Made by a program: the position numbers and the translations under genes
The notes under the pieces: generated by a model
The model's input: only the letters and a program-made list of their open reading frames with translations
What the model was told of the DNA's origin: nothing
The model's database searches: none
Part shown: positions 42,701 to 50,700 of the stretch, piece after piece
How the letters are laid out: every line of letters starts with the position of its first letter
Position numbering within the stretch: the first letter of the stretch is position 1
Assembly: GCA_013398055.1 (NCBI GenBank)
Contig: VZRS01000476.1
Coordinates: 418,905-482,904 of the forward strand
Direction of reading: 5' to 3'
Origin: Ifrita kowaldi
Lineage: Eukaryota; Chordata; Aves; Passeriformes; Cinclosomatidae
DNA: 64,000 nt

Positions 42701-44444
42701 TTATATTGCCTCTTTATCCACTCTATTTCTCCCATTTCCTTTACATTCTATTCCTTTTTCCTACTTAATCTATTTCTCTTTCCTCTAGCATCAGCTTTAC
42801 TATTTCTTTTTTCTTCCTATCATCATAATTTAATCTTCTGCAGCCTCCAAAGTGTACAGAACATTGAAAGTTTCACTGATTCCTTCAGGAATTCCTGCCG
42901 TAGCCAGCTGCCACTTAAGAATCACTCCTGAACACTTGTGAAACAGAGGAAAGCAAAAGCATTTCCTGCCAAACAGGCATTTAGATGAACACCAAAGGGA
43001 AGGAAGTTGTGCCTATTCATTGCAAGCACAAGAACCTTGTTTACAGAAAGCAAGAGAGTCAAAAATAGTTTCCAGTACATTTGAACTCATCAAGATGCTT
43101 ATCACTCGGCAAGCTATGTTTACTTTGGAAGAGGTTGTGGTATTGAATTGATATGAGCACCTTTTTGTTGCTTTGAAAGCATGCTGAAATGGAACGCAGA
43201 TCAGCAAGAAACACAGCAAAGATAATGGAAGACCCTGTTTTCACCAACACATTTCATGGACTTTCATGTCACGGGATCATAATCTGACACTGTGTGATGT
43301 GCAGAGGTAGAAGAGCCCTGTGTGGCTGTGCAGGTCCAGACCTGTAGGGTCCACACAGCATGACATGCTCATCCCTTCCTGCCCAGAGGTCATGCAATGG
43401 AGGCACACACCTCACAAACCCATACTGGGAGTGCAGAAGACGAACTCAAAAAGTCCAGTGAAACAGGAACAGTTGCTTTTCCATGTTTTGTTCTCAACTA
43501 AAATCCCAAGCCACGTGCAGCACCACTGAAGTCAGTGGGGTGTGCCTTTACAAACCAGACTAGTGCTCTTCCTTAGTCTTTGAGTATTAATCTGCCATCC
43601 AACAAATGTCAGCTATTGAGAACAAAACCACACTCTACAACTTCATAATTCCATCTGCCAGTTGCCTGATGCTTTGTGCATAGAGCTAATCCCTTTGCAT
43701 TTTCCATTTCAAAAGATGGATCTCTCTGTGAGACCTATGTATTTTGGCACATTCTGAAAACACAGAATGAACAGTAAAAATGAAGTATGCTATTTTATTT
43801 TTGAAGTATCACTCATAGCACGTAACTCAGCTACAAGCATGTACTCAGATGCTTGAAGGTATAGCTCAAGTACTTAGAAGTACAGAACTCCCTTACTGGC
43901 TAGTATGTCAAAAACTAAATAAAAAAAGGAAAGGAAACAACAGTAAAAATAGAGTAAGTTAGGACCCCTAGTACTGAAAAGGAAAATAATCAGCTCTGCT
44001 TCTGAAAACAAGAGGAAAACAAGAGGAAAACAAGAGGTAACAAAGTAAAAGTAATAAAGTTAAGGTATATTTCTGACTTTCTCCATAAGCAACCACTTCC
44101 AAGATCACTTGTGATAAGAAAAATGTATTGATAGCTAGCCTGATACGTCACAGGCTGAAACAGTTCATTTCACTGTCACTTTCAATACAAACTATCTACA
44201 AAGCTTAAGAGAAAAAAGACTACATAAACACACAATTAACCAAGTAATTTAAGTAACTTACGTGAACAGGATCCAAAATTTTGACTGCCGCTTTGCTGCC
44301 ATTTTTCTTATTTAACACTTTGAAAACTTTTCCATATGTTCCTTTGCCAATAGTCTCAATTATTTCCCAGGTATCCGAAGGATCAGGAAAGCTATCGAAT
44401 ATTATTGTTTTCCCAGTCAACGGAAGCATCTCAAATGATGGCTC
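2398..44444 (-). CDS. MYO3A: Myosin IIIA (class III myosin), N-terminal kinase portion of the gene, 8 exons joined
   Basis: MYO3A is an actin-based motor of hair-cell stereocilia tips and photoreceptor calycal processes, with a Ste20-family serine/threonine kinase fused ahead of the myosin head. Exons at 44262-44444, 39284-39418, 21251-21355, 20394-20493, 6098-6174, 4685-4830, 2950-3015 and 2398-2553 join in phase with GT-AG borders. They give about 317 residues with no stop. Visible motifs are the glycine loop GKGTYG (28-33), catalytic lysine in AVK (50), HRD (148-150), DFG (168-170) and APE (193-195). From memory of the families, the N-terminus ([15 protein letters not shown]) and the [11 protein letters not shown] segment match MYO3A better than its paralogue MYO3B. 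The kinase is complete; exons for the motor, IQ motifs and tail lie beyond position 1. Introns range from 396 bp to 17.9 kb. The identity call is secure; species-level orthology rests on recalled sequence only. Confidence 0.95.
2554..4684 (-). other. MYO3A: MYO3A introns around exon 7 (2554-2949 and 3016-4684)
   Basis: Two short introns of 396 and 1669 bp flank exon 7. No repeat, RNA gene or additional exon was recognised. The sequence is AT-rich and unique as far as can be judged by eye. Confidence 0.7.
2950..3015 (-). CDS. MYO3A: MYO3A exon 7 of the kinase region: kinase C-lobe
   Basis: This 66-base exon begins with one base completing arginine 244 after acceptor TTTGCAG and ends two bases into lysine 266 at donor CAA|GTGAGT. 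It encodes [12 protein letters not shown] and SPEFNDFIN, residues 245-265. As I recall, this segment separates the paralogues: PELW and FNDF are MYO3A-like, while MYO3B differs here. Confidence 0.93.
4685..4830 (-). CDS. MYO3A: MYO3A exon 6 of the kinase region: kinase C-lobe
   Basis: This exon has 146 bases, phase 0 at its start after CTCCAATAG and two bases into arginine 244 at its end (CCAAG|GTAATA). It encodes residues 196-243, including [25 protein letters not shown] and [11 protein letters not shown]. These are the helix F aspartate and WSLG segment of the C-lobe. The 3' splice region is short but canonical. No stop or frame break is seen. Confidence 0.95.
4831..6097 (-). other. MYO3A: MYO3A intron between exons 5 and 6
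   Basis: This 1267 bp intron shows nothing beyond AT-rich unique sequence. Small open frames on the minus strand have no recognisable similarity. Confidence 0.7.
6098..6174 (-). CDS. MYO3A: MYO3A exon 5 of the kinase region: activation segment
   Basis: This exon has 77 bases, begins with the last two bases of glycine 170 after TCTTCCAG and ends in phase 0 at GAG|GTCAGG, a somewhat weak donor. It encodes residues 171-195: the activation loop with threonines at 178 and 184, then GTPFWMAPE. The GTPxWMAPE form is diagnostic of Ste20-group kinases. Activation-loop threonines are the expected autophosphorylation sites in this family. It follows a 14.2 kb intron in transcription order. Confidence 0.96.
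6590..6633. repeat. TA-rich microsatellite
   Basis: An alternating TA tract is interrupted by single TATG and GCAT units. This is a simple-sequence repeat that is probably length-polymorphic. Confidence 0.9.
7021..7159. repeat. Two-copy tandem duplication, period 80 bp
   Basis: Copies at 7021-7080 and 7101-7159 share ACACAT(G/A)GAGAAAAACAG and CATGCCCTAAACTATTATGG nearly exactly. They differ by a few substitutions and a small indel near the end (ATTTATGAGT versus ATTTGAGT). The 20 bases between the copies are not duplicated in an obvious way. Confidence 0.9.
9969..9996. repeat. Perfect 14-bp tandem pair
   Basis: The unit ATACCCATAATAAC occurs twice without gap or mismatch. A related ACCCTTAATAAAC follows immediately, suggesting a decaying third copy. 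Confidence 0.85.
10560..11065 (-). mobile_element. CR1 LINE fragment, reverse-transcriptase region, degenerate
   Basis: CR1 is the dominant non-LTR retrotransposon of birds. On the minus strand, a conceptual frame at 10881-10651 contains [22 protein letters not shown] and [15 protein letters not shown]. These match the CR1 ORF2 reverse-transcriptase N-terminal region as I remember it. The rest of the match continues in other frames to about 11065. The copy is 5'- and 3'-truncated with frame damage, so it is not functional. Confidence 0.88.
13829..13913. repeat. Cluster of small inverted repeats
   Basis: TGATCAAT and ATTGATCA at 13830-13849 form a perfect 8-bp stem with a 4-base loop. AGTAGTGGT at 13852-13860 is the exact reverse complement of ACCACTACT at 13905-13913. 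No function is implied. Confidence 0.7.
15721..15783. repeat. AAT/ATA trinucleotide microsatellite
   Basis: The (AAT)n tract is about 60 bases, with one AAGAAC interruption near its middle and an A-rich end. No poly(A)-ending retroelement was recognised beside it. Confidence 0.95.
16968..17278 (-). mobile_element. CR1 LINE 3'-end copy
   Basis: The element reads reversed on the plus strand. The terminal ACAGAATCATAGAATGG is followed by GGTTGGAAGGGACTTTAAAG, ATCATCTAGTTC, CATGGGCAGG, CCAGGGATGGGGCATCCAC and TCCAGTGCCTCACCACC, all classic avian CR1 3' UTR text. The copy is 5'-truncated near 17278, as is usual for CR1. It is fairly well preserved, so it is relatively young. Confidence 0.97.
17542..17705 (+). 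mobile_element. MIR-like SINE remnant
   Basis: The order of blocks follows the MIR consensus as I recall it: CTGTGTCACCTCAAGCAACT, then a C/T-rich CTCAGTTTCC-like part, AACTGGGAATTAAAGTA, GGGTGTTGTGAAGG and a tail resembling the AGAACAGTGCC region. Divergence is high, as expected for a Mesozoic SINE. No tRNA-derived head is seen. Confidence 0.65.
20394..20493 (-). CDS. MYO3A: MYO3A exon 4 of the kinase region: catalytic loop
   Basis: This exon has 100 bases, begins in phase 0 after TCACCTTCCAG and ends after one base of a codon at donor TTTG|GTATGT. It encodes residues 137-169 plus the first base of glycine 170. It carries HRDIKGNN, with catalytic aspartate 150, lysine 152 and asparagine 155, and then LVDF, the start of the DFG magnesium-binding motif. 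The catalytic residues are intact, so an active kinase is expected. Confidence 0.96.
20494..21250 (-). other. MYO3A: MYO3A intron between exons 3 and 4
   Basis: This 757 bp AT-rich intron contains no repeat or RNA feature I can recognise. Confidence 0.75.
21251..21355 (-). CDS. MYO3A: MYO3A exon 3 of the kinase region: hinge and helix D/E
   Basis: This exon has 105 bases and 35 codons, phase 0 at both ends, with acceptor TTTTGTAG and donor ATG|GTAAGA. It encodes residues 102-136, beginning [13 protein letters not shown] and ending AYILREALM. The GGS stretch after the hinge is the Ste20/MAP4K signature that helps position substrate. The next exon continues directly with GLQHLH, confirming the join. 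The exon sits between a 17.9 kb and a 0.76 kb intron. Confidence 0.95.
25588..25884 (+). mobile_element. CR1 LINE 3'-end copy, plus strand, diverged
   Basis: Recognisable CR1 blocks occur in order: GAGAAGACAGAGACAGA, GGATGAGAGGCAACA, CATCCTTGGAAATATTCAAA, GAGCAAGGGGCTGGACCA, then CTTCCAAAGGTCCCCTCC and a decayed TGATTCAGAAT tail. It is older than the copy at 39662, with more substitutions and small indels. Confidence 0.9.
26930..28760 (-). mobile_element. Ancient CR1-type LINE, about 1.8 kb, heavily decayed
   Basis: Several separated blocks read, in the same reversed order, like the old amniote CR1 consensus I remember. These are a 3' UTR-like part near 26930-27200, a block with AAGCATGTCACAAGGGAACA and CCTTACAAAAGCC near 27790-27870, and CCAGTTATCCTGTTAAA near 27865. 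GCAGATTGGTCTGTATTTCC follows near 28015, then TCCATGGACTGTCCATCT near 28620. The ORF2 reverse-transcriptase region is present but full of stops. Boundaries are approximate. Confidence 0.72.
27106..27134. repeat. Perfect 12-bp inverted repeat with 5-base loop
   Basis: TTTCCTGCTATC (27106-27117) and GATAGCAGGAAA (27123-27134) are exact reverse complements around the loop CAACC. It lies within the 3' part of the ancient CR1 and may be a chance or secondary structure. It is not followed by a T-tract. Confidence 0.9.
32551..32680 (-). mobile_element. CR1 LINE 3'-end copy, strongly truncated
   Basis: Reversed CR1 tail: ACTATAGAATGTTCTGAG, GTTGGAAGGGACCCACAAGG, ATCACCGAGACCAACTCCTG, GCCCTGCACAGGACAACCCC, then CACCATGTGCCTGAGTGTG. 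This is the GGACCCACAAGGATC subfamily type, different from the copy at 16968. About 130 bp remain. Confidence 0.93.
33546..33574 (+). other. G-quadruplex motif in a G/T-rich tract
   Basis: Five G-runs (GGGG, GGG, GGGG, GGG, GGGG) are separated by loops of 1, 1, 4 and 5 bases and meet the usual G3+N1-7 rule. The tract from about 33505 to 33590 is strongly G/T-rich. The G-rich strand is the template strand for MYO3A transcription. Confidence 0.8.
33907..33923. repeat. Short TTG repeat
   Basis: Five consecutive TTG units follow a T-run. It is minor simple sequence. Confidence 0.8.
39284..39418 (-). CDS. MYO3A: MYO3A exon 2 of the kinase region: helix C and hinge
   Basis: This exon has 135 bases and 45 codons, phase 0 at both ends, with acceptor GACGCTAG and donor GAG|GTAAAT. 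It encodes residues 57-101. [11 protein letters not shown] forms the helix C segment; its last glutamate, residue 65, is the likely salt-bridge partner of lysine 50. It is followed by HPNVVKFYG and the hinge-leading LWLVLE. This arrangement is typical of Ste20-like kinases. A CR1 retrotransposon lies about 240 bp upstream in plus coordinates, within the adjoining intron. Confidence 0.95.
39662..40367 (+). mobile_element. CR1 LINE, last ~0.7 kb including 3' UTR
   Basis: This is the best-preserved CR1 in the window. Blocks in order include GGAGCAAGGGTCCTGGAGGA, GGGAGGTGATCCTGCCCCTC, CTGGTGAGGCACATCTGGAG, TCCAGTTCTGGGCTCCTCAG, AGGAGAGCTACAAAGATGAT and GAGCAGGGAGGTTGGACCAT, ending TCATTCTGTGATT. 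The upstream part is the C-terminal ORF2 coding region with frame breaks, followed by the 3' UTR. It is 5'-truncated near 39662 and lies antisense to MYO3A. Confidence 0.97.
44005..44037. repeat. Three perfect copies of an 11-bp unit
   Basis: AAAACAAGAGG is repeated three times without mismatch. It lies 225 bp downstream (in transcript direction) of the first coding exon of MYO3A. Confidence 0.95.
44262..44444 (-). CDS. MYO3A: MYO3A first coding exon: start codon, kinase glycine loop and catalytic lysine
   Basis: This 183-base exon starts after the acceptor TTTTTCCTAG and ends at the consensus donor CAC|GTAAGT in phase 0. The ATG is at 44429-44427, with G at -3. Five codons (EPSFE) are open between the acceptor and the ATG, with no in-frame stop. 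The annotated start is therefore the first ATG in this exon, but an upstream exon could in principle extend the protein. Residues 1-56 include PDPSDTWEI, the nucleotide-binding loop GKGTYG at 28-33 and the ATP-anchoring lysine at 50 in AAVKILDP. The start agrees with the MYO3A N-terminus as I remember it. Confidence 0.95.
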
Positions 44445-44600
44445 CTAGGAAAAAGAGATCTCAATGTTCACTCAACAAATGGTTAATAGCAATTTGCTTC
44501 CTACAAATGGGAAGAGAAATACACATTCCAGCCTCAAACACTAGGAATGTTTTTGCATATAGTGTGCATGCACAGATAGCATAATGAACAAGAACTGCTG

Positions 44601-44698
44601 CACTTGAATTTCCCTTCACTTGATATTGTGTTGACTGCACAATATCAAATGAAGGTATGTGCAGTCAACACAGTATCAAATGAAGGGAAATTCGAATG
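44601..44698. repeat. Nested inverted repeat: 40-bp arms, 18-base loop
   Basis: The arms 44601-44640 and 44659-44698 are reverse complements at 36 of 40 positions. All four differences are transitions, two of them G-U compatible in RNA from either strand. The 18-base segment 44638-44655 is a near copy (17 of 18) of 44669-44686. The left arm can therefore also pair with 44638-44655 in an 18-bp stem with a 7-base loop. The structure begins 157 bp upstream of the start exon in the transcript direction. Confidence 0.95.
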
Positions 44699-44706
44699 AT
44701 AATTTG

Positions 44707-44736
44707 AACCAAATTCAAGTTTGAGTGAATTTGGTT
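44707..44736. repeat. Second hairpin, 11-bp perfect arms
   Basis: AACCAAATTCA (44707-44717) and TGAATTTGGTT (44726-44736) are exact reverse complements with an 8-base loop. It sits 9 bp beyond the larger inverted repeat. Confidence 0.92.
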
Positions 44737-47700
44737 AGTGGAAGCTTTCCCATGCACTTCAATGAATATATATTGTCACTCCAGGATCTTTGGGGGGATG
44801 GGGGAATGAGAGTCAAGGTCATAAAATCCCAAATAATTCAGGTCCATTACCAAGAATCAGGCAAGAAGTGGAAAGAAACCCACACAACACATCTCAGGTA
44901 GTAGCATTAGGTTCATTCAAACTCCTACAGCAAACAATGATCTTTACAAGCCTACTCTTAGCATTTAAACTATGACATAGATGTCAACAGGCCAAGCAGA
45001 TCAAAGTGACAGATCTTTTCACAATGCTATGGTCGTCTGACAGTCAAGCACTCTCAGTCATGGGAAACGTGCTTACCAACGTACATCCTTTAACAACTGG
45101 TTTACATACTGTAAAGGAAACACCTTCTACAATGAATTGTATCCATCACCAACCAGGTTACACCAACACCCTGGTCTGTGACGGATACAATTCACCAGGA
45201 AACCTGCAGCAGTCTCTTGTGTACTTGGTACTGCAACCAGTACTGGCCCAGCTCGCTGATTTCAAATACGGTGGGAATGAAATGACCCAATTTTACCTGA
45301 TACAATGAATCTTCCTTAACACTATTCCAGGCTAAGGTCGAAGTAAAGATCAAGATCCAGAGACATACACCTGTATTAGGTAAATCCTCAGTTTTCCATT
45401 CCAGATACAAAATTTGCTTCTTTCTTCTGTCCCATGGGATTCACGTAGACTCACCTCAGCCAGGACACTGACTGCAGTCTTTTCCTACGGCATTACCCTT
45501 TTCATGACCTTATACCTAGTCTTTATCCATGCCTTGGGAACTTCACCACTTTCAGGCAAAGCCATTTCTTCCCCTCAAAAAGAACACAAACGAGTTACAA
45601 CTTCTTTGTTTTTAACTTTCTTTTTCTTTGCCTTCAAAGTAGTGCTCAGAAACAATCACTCTGTTGGGTTTTTTAATCACTTCATATATAAATGCTTTGT
45701 AATTTGCTCATATTTGGGACTACACAAAACAATAACTAAATTTGGGATGATAAGGGGATTAGGATTCAAAATCCCAAACCCTTGCTTTGAGGGTTTCAAT
45801 AATGACAGAGAAATTTTGAAATTCTATTTAAATTTTAGGTTTTAAAATTGAGGCTAACTATTTGTTTAAGATCTTACTGGATACTAAGTCTGTAACTAGT
45901 GATTTTTTTTTTAAGAGGAAAAAAAGTAAAAAGGTATCAATGATTGCCTTCATAAGAACTGAGGCATCCAAACTATATTGAAGCCTGTCTACGTATAGGC
46001 TATTTTTATGTAATTTTCCATCAAAATCTAGAGCCTGCTATGTCTCACATGATAAGAAAACACAGGAGCTTCTGACCCAGGCAGTAGGAGATATGCAGGG
46101 CTGAAGAAAGAAAGATTTAATTCCTCCCTTTCGAAGATGAGCACTTCTGACACAGGAACTCAAAGAGTAGCTTCACATATTTAGACTGTGCCAGAGCCAA
46201 GCAGGGAACTCTGATATCTTGAATCTCCAAATACATGCCTACACAAAGGTCCACCTTGCTCTACAGATGTTTCACATGAAGTAGAACATTCTAAGAAGTA
46301 ACATTCCAGCCTGGTGCTTCAGACAGCCTCCCAGGCTTCATTAACTCCCTACACATTGACAGAATGAAGCTGAAATTCATTTACTCCCAGTATCAATTGC
46401 TTATTTGTCTGCAGAGACTGGTACAATGAAAACCCTTAAAGGGCTAAGGAAACATGATCCTGCAGGGGCTATTTGGCTACCAGAGAAAAAGTGCTAGAGA
46501 AATTGCCACGTGCTTTTGTTTTCTTTTGAAAATCACACCGGTTGCACATCATCTAGTCTTAAGAAAAGTCACCACATACTTAAGAAATATGCATTCTGGA
46601 GCAGTCATACTTATTTCAATAATTTAAGAGTGCTATTCCAGAAAGAATTATTCATCCTCATTCTTTCTTTTGATTTACAGCTTCAAAATCATAACTTGAA
46701 TAAGTCTTACTGAATACCATGTTTCCTCACTTTCACCAAGTTTAAGAACAAGTCCCTGCAGATAAATTGTTTAGTTTCCAGTTCTATTATTAAAAATATA
46801 TTAAATAGAATGATTTCAAGTGTTCTATTCTGGATGATGGATAGTATTTTATTACACCTCAGTGAAGTTGTGAAAGCTGATAATGATTTAACCTCGTATT
46901 TCACCAATAAATTTGACTGTTCCTGGAATGTGTCTGGATGCCCAACCAACTGGATAATTTATCATACCCTTCACCATTAAAAATTTACTTAAAAGCCACC
47001 ACAATTTATAACTTGATCCAAACCTCTAAGCTGGGAATGTACCCTTGAACCTCTAGGAAAAAAATAACCTTTTTAAAGTATTTCTGGTGTGCTCAGTGTG
47101 ACAGTTCACTCAGCTTCTGCTCAGATTTTGGCTAACCTGCCGGTGAGGCCTGATGGATGCTGCACAGTGCCAGTAAGTCAAAGCCAGAGCACCAAGTAGG
47201 CAGACTGGTGGCCTGAAAGAGCTCAAGAGCCATTATGACCATTAGGCACCATTATCACCAGCAAATCTCTCTCTCCTGTCATCTTTCCTGTTGCAGTTTC
47301 CCCAGAATCTGCTCACTTATGAAACATGGTATAGGCCAAACCTCCAAGCTGGAAGGTATAAAATAGCAGCTTACCCAAAAAGCTTTAGAAGCAAATCCAA
47401 CAGCAGCCTGGCTGCTGAGGTTTTGCTGCTGCTTGGTGTGATAAAGGGGACACCTGCACCGTGACATAGGAGAAGGGATAAGTCGTCTCTTACCCCCAGC
47501 TACCTTTTGTTCTTTTGGTTTTGCTTGGAGGTGCACAAATTAAGAGTTACAGGTTACAAATTATGAAAACTTAGGGCTTGAACGGTGAATAAATTAATTC
47601 ACATGAGAGACTGACCTGGGCAAAAGGGGATTGAGCCCCTCTTTGTCATGTTTGTTATAGTTCTTAATGAGCTCATGAAACAAAGTTTAAATCACAGAGT

Positions 47701-50700
47701 ACATTGTCCTGTAAGTCTGAGAGAGCCAAACAGACTGACACAGCAATTAAATTCAGGATATTCAAGGCAAGATAAAAATACATTTGGAGTTCCAAGAAAA
47801 CAAGGTTTGGGGTTTTGTTCGTTGGTTGGTTGGTGGTTTTTTTCTCTGAGAGGGGATTTGGTCCCATTTACAGGAACAAATTGGGTGAGAGCTCTTATGA
47901 GCCATTCCTATGTGACTTTTTGGTTCACATCAAACATATGCACCCTATACAGCAGACTTCAGGCCAAATATTAGAGATATCCAGACATGCCCTGCTCAGG
48001 AGCTGTGCCAGCAGACCACTGCATTCTCCATCATTTTCAATATCTAGACAATTTGGAGAGGGAAGAGGAAGCCTACCGAAGAACGCAGTATATCTCCTCT
48101 GGACTATCTCGTTGCTGCCAAGGCAATTCAGTGAAATACATATATCACACCCAAAGCTTCAGGCACAAACCAATGGCCCTGTGGAGGACTTTGCAGTCAA
48201 GGCCACAGAGCATTAGAGACAACACAGTCAAGTGGGAATAAACAATAGGTTTTGCTTCTGCTGGCTGGGTTGAAAGCACAACGGAGCCTGAATTTCACAT
48301 AGAATATTGTATGTTAACCCAATATTTTCACTACTGTTTCATATCACCTAATTCCTCAAAGAAGTGCAACTTCTTTATAAACCTTCCCCCCAATAGTTTC
48401 TGAATGGACCTTCATTTCACTTGGAGGAAAACATACCCATTTCCTCCATAAAGACCTAATAGAATGAGAGCCCCCTTGCCTCATGTCATTCATCACTTGC
48501 CACACAGGGAGCCTACATGATTAGCAAAGCAGACATCTATTCCCATTCCACCACAATGAATCCAGCCTTTAGGTTCCCATCAGCATCTTGTCTCCTGGCT
48601 ACCACAATTTTCTGGTCTTGAAAACTGGAACCAGGACCTTATTGGTTCAGTTCAAAACACACCTACTGAGGTTGTCTTCTGTTTTGTTTGTTCACATCAC
48701 TCTCTCCTTCACGTTGCAAACATGACTTACATTTAACCAGATAGCTCCTGCACATATCCTGCCCTATCAGGCGCCAGATACCTTCCCATATGTCATGACT
48801 GGCAGATGTCAGGTGCCAAGAACACTGGCACACATGGCCTATCAGTTCTGTTACCCCTCTGGAGGTGACACAATGCATTCCTTCAGATTGTGAAACTTAA
48901 ACCTCTTGCCTAATGGATGCCAGAAAAAGTAATCACCCTAACAAAAACAAAACAAACAAAAATAGACAGCTTGTTATATAAAATAAAAAAACCCCATCTC
49001 ACCTCACTTTTTCACCCCCTTTATTGCCTTTTCCCAATACCTAATTTGGAAGTTCTTTGGTCTGACACTGATCACAAGGCACAGTGGGGCCTTCAAATAC
49101 TTAATGCAATGGCACAATCAAATCCCAAACCACATTTCTTCTTATTTCATGAGTTATGTCACACTGACAAGTACTTAATAAGAAAGTTAAAGGCTGCCAC
49201 ATGGAATTCTCAATACAAGCCAAAAAGCATGAGGCTACAATATGCCCTTCATTGTGCTAGCACCTAGCAGTTTCTGGATAATGTCCAAATAATTTGATTA
49301 TTCAACTAAGAGCATGGATTGCAGCTCAGATTCTCAGCTAGAGCTATAATGAGTCATTTATTTTATCTTATCCATTATTCAAAGACTACGTTTTGCTCTG
49401 GAAATCCAAATATCACCCCCCGTTAATTCTGGGGGAATATTCGGCCTCTGATTTCGATGGTGATGCAACCTATACCTGAATGGGAACTATATTCAAATCT
49501 AAGCTCAGTGTGAGCAGATTATCTAGTTTGGCCATTAGTTAAAGACAAGTGTTTGGAGGTTTGCAGGCTTGTTTCTTTACTTCATTTGTCAAAAGTTGAA
49601 TGCACTTAGCATTATAATTTCACTCTAAAACAACAACAAATTTGCATAATTACATAATTTTTGTCCTCTCCATATGTCTAGACTAATTATCCTCTTCAAC
49701 TGCACATCAGTTTGCTTACTACTTTCCACTCTATATATTCCCCATTGCTTTCAATTGTCCTTCTCATCTGCAAGAAACCTTCCAGAGGGGAAAAAAAAAT
49801 CTTTTTAGTCCCAGCTATGGTAGATGAAGAATAAAAATCAACAACCTTCTCTAACAGTCAGTCCATTTCTTTCGCTGTTGTGTGCTTACACGAGTAAGAA
49901 AGACACAAGACATTAATTTAGGTGGGTTTCACCTGAGCTGATGTGTAGAATACACCTACTGGAACCTAAGCTAGATGCTTTAATTCCATTTCAGTCAAAG
50001 CAATAAAAAATTGATTCACCTTAGCTGGGTAGCATTTATCTTAGCATAAGACAGCTTAGTCTCCAGACACTGTTGATTCTACTGGCGAAGTTTCCACTGC
50101 CTACAGCAGAAGCCCAGCTACACTGCTTCAGATGCAGACATGTTAAGGCAAATTAATTCTATCCTATTTACATGCTGGAAATAAAGAGTTTTAGCTTGAC
50201 AACTGACAAAATGAGTATCAGCTTCATAATACAGCCAAGGAAACTGCAAGTCAGCCACATGTCATCACCTGAAAGCTGTCAGGCAACTTGGACATTGTCT
50301 GATGATGCACAGACAAGGCAAGCACCATGCAATGACACTGCCAAGCAAACCTTGAACCCAGCAACCAAACCCTAAATTAATGTAAATGTAGGAATAAATG
50401 GTTACATAAAGCATTTGGAGGCAAGGAGTGGTGATCAATTTAGGCAAGAATCAGACAACATGTTTCCTGGGCACAATTCAAAGTACATACATCAATCTTA
50501 GGGCTGTTGAAGGAAGAAATCGATCTGATTTTGAGGCCACTTTTTAGTGTTTACTCTCTGAAAGGCTGGATAACTGCTTCTTCTGTTTCTAAAAACATTT
50601 TTTTCTCTTTGGTGACTGTTATCCAGTGACAACTTTCCCAACAAAGCAAGACAGCTTTCAGAGACATTTGATGCCTCTGGACTCCTTGACCTTTGTAAAA

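Larger units (their letters stand above)
39419..44261 (-). other. MYO3A: MYO3A intron between first coding exon and exon 2
   Basis: This 4.8 kb intron holds a 0.7 kb plus-strand CR1 and a three-copy 11-bp minisatellite. Nothing else was recognised. Confidence 0.75.

Noticed and set aside
45414..45845. 143-codon plus-strand open frame
   Set aside because: It lies in the probable 5' intron on the opposite strand. The translation is low-complexity and hydrophobic without a known domain, and this length is expected by chance in a 64 kb window.
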